DNA from: an archaeon
GTDB lineage: Archaea > Nanobdellota > Nanobdellia > Woesearchaeales > ARS49
Assembly (NCBI GenBank): GCA_016213425.1
Contig: JACRAI010000075.1
Coordinates: 1 to 5,863 of the forward strand
DNA length: 5,863 nt
Direction: 5' to 3'
Numbering within the stretch: position 1 is the stretch's first letter; every line of letters starts with the position of its first letter. The position numbers and the translations under genes are program-made. Below the pieces are notes generated by a model. That model saw only the letters and a program-made list of their open reading frames with translations, had not been told where the DNA came from and did not search any database. This document shows positions 1 through 4,742 of the stretch, piece by piece.

Positions 1-29
1 GGGGTTTTTTATCTGAAATGCTGTTTTTG

Positions 30-44
30 GAGAAAATTTTTAAA
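30..44 (+). promoter_or_regulatory. Archaeal BRE/TATA promoter for the coiled-coil gene
   Basis: A purine-rich BRE-like stretch (30-36, gagaaaa) is followed by a TATA-like box tttttaaa (37-44). Its centre lies about 26 bases before the ATG at 66, the usual archaeal TATA-to-start-site distance, so the transcript probably begins at or next to the start codon. It is placed by spacing and composition only; in AT-rich DNA such boxes also occur by chance. Confidence 0.45.
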
Positions 45-65
45 CTCAAAGAGTTAATTCTTATT

Positions 66-824
66 ATGAATCCAGAAGCAATTGTTAATTTAGTAGAAAA
101 GAGTGAACAAGTCACAAGAATTTATTCCGACCTTTACAAAGAAAGAAAAACACTTTATACTACTTTTTCTGAAAATAAAGATCAGCAAATTCTTGAAAGG
201 CTAAAAACTATTAATTTACGTGAAAGAAAAGTTCTTGAAGCACTTGAAAAAAATAAAGCAGAAATTCTTAAAAATATTGATTTGGCCAAAGAGTACTCCA
301 ACATTCATAAAAGTCTTGAATTCATGAGTGGATATTTTGAGCAATTAATTCAAGCTCAGAACGAATTTTTAGATAAAGAACTTTTAATGATAGAAGGTAA
401 AATTAATTGGAAGCAGGCGCTTAAAGATTTTTATCATTACTTTAATGTTCTTGATAGTTTTGAAAAAAGAGCAAGAAAGTGCAACAAATATTTTTTTTCA
501 CCGAAAGAATTTCAAGAAGTTCTAAAAGCCAATGAGTCTTCGTTGCCTGTTCAAGTAAAAAATATTTTAGTCAACACAACTGTTTTTGTTTTAATATTTA
601 TAGGTATTTCTACCACTTTTTCATCTTTAGAAGAATTAAAGTTGTTTGACGTCAGCAAATTACCTTCAATTAATGATCTCTTAAGATTTGTAGTTATAGC
701 TTCAATTATTTCTATGCTGAACTTACCTGCCAGGGTGCTTAATGGAGTGAAAAGTTCTAAAAGAGCAATAATTGAAGCGCTTAATAATTTAGTAATCGCG
801 GAAGCAGAAGAAAAAACTGTGTGA
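66..824 (+). CDS. Membrane-anchored coiled-coil protein of unknown function
   Basis: I do not recognise this 252-residue protein. Seen: residues 6-76 are highly charged and helical with heptad-like hydrophobic spacing, and helical character continues to about residue 145. Two hydrophobic segments follow, at about 165-184 and 205-224, then a short charged tail. Inferred: a long cytoplasmic helical or coiled-coil region anchored by a C-terminal helical hairpin, perhaps a scaffold or envelope-associated protein. Start choice: an ATG at 18 would add 16 residues (first residues MLFLEKIFKL), but no ribosome site precedes it. The ATG at 66 lies about 26 bases from the centre of a TATA-like box at 37-44, which fits a leaderless transcript and gives the ordinary N-terminus MNPEAIV. 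It is a single-gene unit ending at an oligo-T tract. Confident it is a gene; function unknown. Confidence 0.8.
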   Translation: MNPEAIVNLVEKSEQVTRIYSDLYKERKTLYTTFSENKDQQILERLKTINLRERKVLEALEKNKAEILKNIDLAKEYSNIHKSLEFMSGYFEQLIQAQNEFLDKELLMIEGKINWKQALKDFYHYFNVLDSFEKRARKCNKYFFSPKEFQEVLKANESSLPVQVKNILVNTTVFVLIFIGISTTFSSLEELKLFDVSKLPSINDLLRFVVIASIISMLNLPARVLNGVKSSKRAIIEALNNLVIAEAEEKTV

Positions 825-840
825 AAAAACAAGTTTTTTT
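824..840 (+). terminator. Oligo-T terminator after the coiled-coil gene
   Basis: Directly after the TGA stop, a run of A's (824-829), a CAAG spacer and seven T's (834-840) form a tiny A/T dyad ending in oligo-T. Archaeal transcription ends at T-rich tracts without needing a strong hairpin, so the T-run is the likelier signal. It separates this gene from the toxin-antitoxin unit. Confidence 0.5.
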
Positions 841-881
841 AGACATAATTCTAACCTTAGGATGCTTTTCAAGTACTTTTT

Positions 882-896
882 AGAAAGATTTATAAG
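882..896 (+). promoter_or_regulatory. BRE/TATA promoter of the toxin-antitoxin operon
   Basis: An A/G-rich BRE-like element (agaaag, 882-887) adjoins a TATA box tttataag (889-896). A start site about 26 bases downstream would fall near 918, giving a leader of about 18 bases that still holds the GGAGG at 924-928. A second TATA-like stretch (907-914) would instead give a leaderless message at 936, so the exact start site is uncertain. Confidence 0.5.
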
Positions 897-926
897 TGTT
901 ATAAGCATTATATCGGTTATATTGGA
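891..926 (+). repeat. Four tandem 9-bp TATA units in the toxin-antitoxin promoter, possible operator
   Basis: From 891 the sequence divides into four consecutive 9-base units starting at 891, 900, 909 and 918. Each opens TATAA or TATAT; the remaining four bases vary. The middle also forms a dyad, TATAA-gca-TTATA (900-912). The array runs from the TATA box to the ribosome site, where an autorepressing antitoxin would be expected to bind. Regular repeated half-sites suit cooperative binding by ribbon-helix-helix dimers (established for the family). The assignment to this antitoxin is inference. Confidence 0.45.
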
Positions 927-928
927 GG
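924..928 (+). promoter_or_regulatory. Shine-Dalgarno GGAGG for the antitoxin
   Basis: A perfect GGAGG ends 7 bases before the ATG at 936 and continues as GGAGGT, complementary to the 16S rRNA 3' end. It fixes the antitoxin start and contrasts with the apparently leaderless genes on either side. Confidence 0.8.
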
Positions 929-935
929 TATTTGA

Positions 936-1142
936 ATGGAAACCACAACAATAGCTGTTTCAACTCATCTAAGAGACGAGATAAAGGAATTTGGTTCCAA
1001 AGGAGAAAGTTATGATGAAATTATCTCAAGGTTAGTTGAAAGTGCTAAAGAAAGACAATTACAGGAATTTCTTTTGGATGAAAAAGGGACCACTTTAGTT
1101 AGTGATGCTTTGGTGAGGGCTAAAAATAGGTGGCAAAAGTAA
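936..1142 (+). CDS. Ribbon-helix-helix antitoxin of a type II toxin-antitoxin pair
   Basis: Small 68-residue protein. Residues 3-9 (TTTIAVS) fit the DNA-contacting beta strand of a ribbon-helix-helix fold. Helix A (about 10-19) and helix B (about 24-40, with SYDEIISRLVESA) follow in the pattern of archaeal VapB-like/DUF7557-type antitoxins. The C-terminal part (41-68, ending in DALVRAKNRWQK) is the likely toxin-binding tail. Role by family knowledge: it neutralises the toxin encoded next and represses their shared promoter as a dimer. The start is fixed by GGAGG 7 bases upstream. The 3' end overlaps the toxin gene by 13 bases in another frame, typical of tightly coupled pairs. The fold is inferred from the pattern, not from a search; the toxin-antitoxin context is strong. 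Confidence 0.82.
   Translation: METTTIAVSTHLRDEIKEFGSKGESYDEIISRLVESAKERQLQEFLLDEKGTTLVSDALVRAKNRWQK
1112..1116 (+). promoter_or_regulatory. GGTGA ribosome site for the toxin, inside the antitoxin gene
   Basis: GGTGA within the antitoxin coding region matches the downstream half of the archaeal GGAGGTGATC consensus and ends 13 bases before the GTG at 1130. It is a weak, slightly distant site in front of a GTG codon, which would keep toxin synthesis below that of the antitoxin. Moderate support. Confidence 0.4.
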
Positions 1143-1468
1143 TTATTACTTCAGGCTTAGAAGAGAGAATTAATAAAATCTTCAAAAAAGAAGCAGTAGA
1201 AATTTTATCTTTGTTATTAACTTTAGAAGAAAATCCTAAGAAAGGCAAAGAAGTTGGAGTTATAGGTGCAGTTGTAATAAAAGAGATAAAATACAAAAAG
1301 TTTAGATTTTATTTTATAACTGATGGTTTTAAAGTTAAGTATTTATCATCTGAAGAATTAAAAGATCTTTTAATAAAGTTTGTACGAATGTCCGAAAAGA
1401 AAGATCAACATAAAGCAATAAATGAAATAAAATTTGTTCTGAGAAATTTATGCAATGAAGGATTTTGA
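1130..1468 (+). CDS. RelE/ParE-like toxin of a type II toxin-antitoxin pair
   Basis: 112 residues starting at GTG; no other plausible start is nearby, the next Met being residue 87. The layout fits an archaeal RelE/ParE-fold toxin: N-terminal helices (about 10-35), a NPKKGK turn (35-40), then a beta sheet including VGVIGAVVIKEIKY, FRFYFITDGF and VKYLS (42-73), and C-terminal helices (74-110). RelE-type enzymes cleave mRNA at the ribosome and ParE types poison gyrase; which applies here cannot be told. Basic residues along the sheet (K51, K54, K56, K57, R59) and R86 are candidates for RNA contact. It overlaps the antitoxin gene by 13 bases. The assignment rests on fold pattern and gene order. 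A diverged toxin of another family with the same layout is the main alternative. Confidence 0.75.
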   Translation: MAKVIITSGLEERINKIFKKEAVEILSLLLTLEENPKKGKEVGVIGAVVIKEIKYKKFRFYFITDGFKVKYLSSEELKDLLIKFVRMSEKKDQHKAINEIKFVLRNLCNEGF

Positions 1469-1476
1469 ATGCAGAA

Positions 1477-1481
1477 TTTTT
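1477..1481 (+). terminator. Short oligo-T tract after the toxin gene
   Basis: Five T's begin 8 bases past the toxin TGA, in the 61-base gap between this gene and the convergent kae1. No hairpin is evident. It is a weak candidate for an archaeal T-tract terminator. Confidence 0.3.
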
Positions 1482-1519
1482 GAACCACATTCTTAAACAT
1501 TTTAACCACTTGACTTATT

Positions 1520-1524
1520 AAAAA
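1520..1524 (-). terminator. Oligo-T tract after kae1
   Basis: On the minus strand, five T's begin 5 bases beyond the kae1 stop codon, in the convergent gap with the toxin gene. This is consistent with archaeal T-tract termination, but the run is short and there is no hairpin. Confidence 0.3.
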
Positions 1525-1529
1525 CTAAT

Positions 1530-2504
1530 TCACCAAATTACTTCAACATCATCAGTTCTTTCGTGAGGTTTTATATCCACGTTTAAATTATCTTTTCTTC
1601 CGGCTTTAAATTCTAGAATTCCTTGCCATGCAATCATTGCTCCTTGATCTCCAGTATACTGGATTGGCACAGGTTTGTATTCTACATTTCTTGCTTCACA
1701 CATTAAATTAAGCATTTCATTTAATCGTTTATTGGCTGCTACACCGCCTATAAGCAATAATTCTTTTTTATTCGTGTATGCTAAAGCTCTTTCGGCTATT
1801 TCACAAAGCATTGAAAAACTAGTTTCTTGAAAGCTGTAACATAAATCTTCAACTTTTTCTTTCTTGATTAATTGTTGTGCTTTAGTCATTATTCCGGAAA
1901 AACTAACATCCATTCCTTTAACACTATAAGGAAACTCGATATATTTTCCTTTCTTTGCTAACTCTTCAATTTTAGGACCTGCAGGAAATCCTAAATTAGC
2001 AGTTCGACCGAATTTATCTAAAGCATTTCCTAAACCTATATCTAAAGTTTCACCAAAAACACGAAATTTTTTATTTTCTAAAGCAATAACTTGGGTATTA
2101 ACCCCGCTAACGTATAAGTAAACAGGATCTTTGAAGCCTGTAACTAAATTTCCAATAGTTAAATGAGCAACACAATGATTTATCCCTATCAAAGGCTTGT
2201 TATGCTTTTTAGCTAATTCTATGGCTTTATCTTTACCTACAACCAATGAAGGCGCTAAACCTGGCCCTTGAGAAAATCTAATCAAAGAAATTTCTTTCCA
2301 CGAAATTTCAGATTTTTGAAGCGCATCATTAATAACTTTATCTGCATGAGTTTTATGATGTTCTCTGACCACGTCAGGAATCATGCCTTCTTGACTAGTA
2401 TAAACTGCTCTTTCATTAGCTAAAATTTCTCCGTCAAAACTAACAATTCCGCAGCCAAATGTGTGAGCTGTGCTTTCTATACCTAAACAAATTTGTTTTT
2501 TCAC
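1530..2504 (-). CDS. kae1: Kae1, catalytic subunit of the KEOPS tRNA t6A synthase complex
   Basis: Kae1/TsaD transfers threonylcarbamoyl from threonylcarbamoyl-adenylate to A37 of ANN-decoding tRNAs, giving t6A, in the cytoplasm with Bud32, Cgi121 and Pcc1. Seen, in order: nucleotide-fold start CLGIESTAHT, SQGPGLAPSLVV, metal site NHCVAH (H110 and H114, numbering from GTG), LYVSG with ligand Y131, VFGETLDIGLGNALDKFGR, GMDVSFSG, GGVAANKRL, and GDQGAMIA with ligand D286. The protein ends at DDVEVIW, where stand-alone archaeal Kae1 ends; there is no fused Bud32 kinase. At 324 residues it is full length. Start: GTG at 2504 lies about 27 bases from a TATA box (2528-2535), implying a leaderless message; a TTG two codons upstream (2510) is possible. 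Odd: V135 replaces Gly in SGGNT, and A175 replaces Gly in the usual FPGGPK. Identity is certain. Confidence 0.96.
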   Translation of the reverse strand: MKKQICLGIESTAHTFGCGIVSFDGEILANERAVYTSQEGMIPDVVREHHKTHADKVINDALQKSEISWKEISLIRFSQGPGLAPSLVVGKDKAIELAKKHNKPLIGINHCVAHLTIGNLVTGFKDPVYLYVSGVNTQVIALENKKFRVFGETLDIGLGNALDKFGRTANLGFPAGPKIEELAKKGKYIEFPYSVKGMDVSFSGIMTKAQQLIKKEKVEDLCYSFQETSFSMLCEIAERALAYTNKKELLLIGGVAANKRLNEMLNLMCEARNVEYKPVPIQYTGDQGAMIAWQGILEFKAGRKDNLNVDIKPHERTDDVEVIW

Positions 2505-2527
2505 CGGCAAGAATAATAGAGGAACGC

Positions 2528-2540
2528 TTAAAAAGGTTTT
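2528..2540 (-). promoter_or_regulatory. BRE/TATA promoter of kae1
   Basis: On the minus strand, aaaacc (2540-2535) followed by tttttaag resembles the BRE/TATA element before the gene at 66. The TATA centre near 2531 puts the transcription start at about 2505, so the GTG at 2504 would be leaderless. No Shine-Dalgarno precedes either candidate kae1 start, which supports this reading. Confidence 0.5.
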
Positions 2541-2541
2541 G

Positions 2542-2616
2542 TCAAATTGTGACTTTCCAATGTCCTCCTTTGTCTGGACCTATTCTTTTGAAAACTATGA
2601 TGAATTGGTTTGCCAT
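2542..2616 (-). CDS. Possible 24-residue mini-ORF between the paralog operon and kae1
   Basis: The 130-odd bases between the last paralog gene and kae1 hold one small open frame starting with ATG (MANQFIIVFKRIGPD...) and ending at TGA just upstream of the kae1 TATA box. The frame stays open 10 codons above the ATG. No clear ribosome site or properly spaced TATA box precedes it. It may be a tiny co-transcribed peptide, the remnant of a degraded gene, or chance in AT-rich DNA. No function can be suggested. Confidence 0.15.
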   Translation of the reverse strand: MANQFIIVFKRIGPDKGGHWKVTI

Positions 2617-2642
2617 TTCTTTAAAGTGTGTTAAAGGTTCAT

Positions 2643-3815
2643 TTACTTAGAACTTTCAATCTTCTGGTAAACATCAATCAATGTTTGCTCAATAGGATAG
2701 AATAATTCATTGAGTAATTTATCTGATAAAACTACTCCTATTTCATTTGCTAACTGATTGGTTATCTTTTTTTTATAAGTAAATAGATCACTATTTTCTG
2801 TTCTTAGTCCTCTTATTAAAAGCAGAGCACTATCATATCTTCTTGGCATTGCGTTCCATGTTTCTTTTTCTTGTTTTTCTTCAACTTCGCCTATTTTTGG
2901 TGGAAAGTATTTTGTTAGTTTTCTTTTTTTTCTAGTTGTTACTTCTGATTTTTTTATGCTTGTTGCCCCCCAGAAAAATCCATCATTAAACCTTATTTCA
3001 TAAAATGTTCCAGTATACAAAAATATTTTATCTCCTTCTTTCACTTCAACTGTGTTTTCTAATTCTTTAGGAATGCTCACTTCATTTTCTAAACTAAAAG
3101 TTGCTTTTCCACCTAATTGTTTTATTTGCACTACTAACTGAGGCATTTCAGAAGTCATTTCCGGGTTATGCCTTTTCTTTTCTTTGCTTAATCTTTTTTC
3201 AATGTCATCTTTGCTTACGAATCCTTGAACAACGCTTGCTTCTTGTCCAGTTAATTTTTTATAAGCAACAGCGAATACTTTTGCTTGCTGCAGTGCTTCA
3301 GAATTGTAAGCGGTAACTTTTATTGGATTGAATCCATATTTGCTTAAAAGCATGTTTACTGAACTCATTTTTCCATCTTTTGCAAACTTGTTTTCTTGCA
3401 CGGGATCTATTCGAACATATTTGTCTCCTTCCATTCTTCTGAATAAAGATTTTTTTCCTTTGTACAAACTTAAACTACCTGCAATTTCCGCCCGGTCTTT
3501 ACCAAAAAATTTATCTGCTTTTACTGGTTTAAAATCTGTACTATAATCAGAAATATATGTGTCTTCACTAAAAATTTTAGTTATCAAATAACAAAGCTCT
3601 CCCGCTCTTGCTTCAAAACTTTTTTCAATTTTAACAACCGCATCATTATTTTTTGATTCATGAATTATTTTATCAAGATCTATTTCAGGCACTTCAGCAA
3701 TAACTCCTTCTTCTGGAGTTTCAATAAAAATCTCTTCTCCAATACCTAGCTCAGCTAAAAGATCTAAATCATTAAAATATTCTCCATTTTCATCTTGTTT
3801 TTTTCTTTGATTCAT
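2643..3815 (-). CDS. Paralog 3: soluble KKRHNP-motif protein, unknown function
   Basis: I do not recognise this 390-residue protein. Seen: an acidic N-terminus (8-50); an aromatic helical segment (about 70-95, with LCYLITKIF) matching the same place in the two upstream paralogs; the shared block at 159-197 (FNPIKVTAY, then helix, then LTGQ), predicted beta-alpha-beta; KKRHNP at 213-218; a beta-rich stretch (about 226-290) with an aromatic patch FYEIRFNDGFFWG (271-283); a basic linker (about 295-308); and a helical C-terminus (325-388). No signal peptide or membrane helix is visible. Unlike its siblings, the KKRHNP motif follows the shared block, and the C-terminal half is unrelated to theirs. 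Its ATG overlaps the preceding stop as ATGA, with AGGA 8 bases upstream, so translation is probably coupled. It is the last gene of the run. Confidence 0.85.
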   Translation of the reverse strand: MNQRKKQDENGEYFNDLDLLAELGIGEEIFIETPEEGVIAEVPEIDLDKIIHESKNNDAVVKIEKSFEARAGELCYLITKIFSEDTYISDYSTDFKPVKADKFFGKDRAEIAGSLSLYKGKKSLFRRMEGDKYVRIDPVQENKFAKDGKMSSVNMLLSKYGFNPIKVTAYNSEALQQAKVFAVAYKKLTGQEASVVQGFVSKDDIEKRLSKEKKRHNPEMTSEMPQLVVQIKQLGGKATFSLENEVSIPKELENTVEVKEGDKIFLYTGTFYEIRFNDGFFWGATSIKKSEVTTRKKRKLTKYFPPKIGEVEEKQEKETWNAMPRRYDSALLLIRGLRTENSDLFTYKKKITNQLANEIGVVLSDKLLNELFYPIEQTLIDVYQKIESSK

Positions 3816-4741
3816 TTTTTAGTCCTATTCCACAAACTTTTGAAGTATGCGCCTGCTAAATTCAAACCTTGAGTTGTACCTATAATCACTAAAGGATCAT
3901 AATTTCCTTTCTCCCCTTGTGTGCACGCCCAAATTATTGTTCCACACACTGTGGCAAGCCCGGTAATTATTCCGGTTGTAGCATGAGGCACATCTTCATC
4001 AAAATCATTTGAGTCCAGTGCATTAAAAATTCTTTTTCCTGCAGTATACCCAAAAAATGGAATACTTGCCCCGCTAAGCAATCCTTTACCTATTCCTTTA
4101 ATTGCTGGAGATGTCTTGAATGTTTCTTTTACTTTATTCATATCTTTGTAAAATTCTTCACCCATATCTGCAAATCTGTTGAACACTTTTCCTTCAGAAG
4201 TGATTTTTTCTTCTAATTTATCTGGAAATTCTTGAAGAATTCTGACTTTTTGTCCATAAACTCTTTTATATTCTTCAGCTAAACTTCTTGCTTTATCTAA
4301 TGATTCAGGAGTGTATGCTGTTATTTTTAATGGATTGAATTTTCCTTTTCTGCAAAATATTTTATTTTCTTCTTGTCCAGAATCACTTTTTACTGCTTGT
4401 TCTTGAACATCCACTTCAATTACTGCATAATTTTCGTAATCCTTTTTGAACCATTTTTTATTTTTTTTTCTTAAATCATAAAGATAAGTTGATACATTGT
4501 TTTTCAAAGGAATATAACTTCCTGCGAAAGACCAGTAAACATCTCCAAAAATTCTTTGAACTCTTTGAGAAAACTCTAAAAGCAACATCCCATCACTCTT
4601 TTCAACAACAACTTCAACTTTATTTTCTAAACTCTCATTTTTCTCTTCAACTGATGAGCGGTCATCATTTCTATCAAAAGCTTGAACTGCTTGATCTTCT
4701 TCTAGTATTGGTGGATTGTGTCTTTTCTTTTTTTGTTCCAT
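3812..4741 (-). CDS. Paralog 2: KKRHNP-tagged protein with C-terminal membrane hairpin, unknown function
   Basis: 309 residues, family not recognised. Seen: N-terminal tag 4-27 (KKKRHNPPILEED, then AFDRNDD); variable acidic linker (28-50); aromatic helical segment (about 52-78); KKWFKK (95-100) and a strand AVIEVDV; the shared block at 132-170; then a C-terminal region with Gly/Ala-rich hydrophobic stretches at about 252-274 and 282-300, likely two membrane helices, and a basic tail. Start: the frame is open upstream to an ATG at 4816, which would add 25 lysine-rich residues. The ATG at 4741 gives MEQKKKRHNPP, matching the sibling MEKSKKRHNPP, and sits 1 base after the sibling's stop, so I chose it. 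No ribosome site precedes it; translational coupling is likely. The stop overlaps the next ATG (ATGA). Confidence 0.85.
   Translation of the reverse strand: MEQKKKRHNPPILEEDQAVQAFDRNDDRSSVEEKNESLENKVEVVVEKSDGMLLLEFSQRVQRIFGDVYWSFAGSYIPLKNNVSTYLYDLRKKNKKWFKKDYENYAVIEVDVQEQAVKSDSGQEENKIFCRKGKFNPLKITAYTPESLDKARSLAEEYKRVYGQKVRILQEFPDKLEEKITSEGKVFNRFADMGEEFYKDMNKVKETFKTSPAIKGIGKGLLSGASIPFFGYTAGKRIFNALDSNDFDEDVPHATTGIITGLATVCGTIIWACTQGEKGNYDPLVIIGTTQGLNLAGAYFKSLWNRTKK
4661..4729 (-). repeat. Diverged direct repeat, copy in paralog 2 (KKRHNPP tag)
   Basis: This 69-base stretch aligns without gaps to 5703-5771, with 57 of 69 bases identical by hand count. It encodes the N-terminal tag. The flanking coding sequence falls away quickly, so the tag is the best-conserved part of the duplicated genes. 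Confidence 0.75.
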
Positions 4742-4742
4742 T

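Noticed and set aside
18..65. Upstream ATG at 18 for the coiled-coil gene
   Set aside because: No ribosome site in front of it, and the TATA-like box at 37-44 lies inside the extension; the ATG at 66 has correct leaderless spacing. The longer form cannot be fully excluded.
551..832. Minus-strand open frame of 93 codons opposite the coiled-coil gene
   Set aside because: Mirror of the membrane-helix coding region with no ribosome site or promoter; the plus-strand protein is more plausible.
2459..2650. Plus-strand open frame of 63 codons across the kae1 start and promoter
   Set aside because: Overlaps certain kae1 coding and its promoter, with no initiation signal.
3101..3546. Two plus-strand frames (3101-3316, 3328-3546) opposite paralog 3
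   Set aside because: Phe/Leu-rich shadows of Lys/Glu-rich antisense coding, with no ribosome sites.
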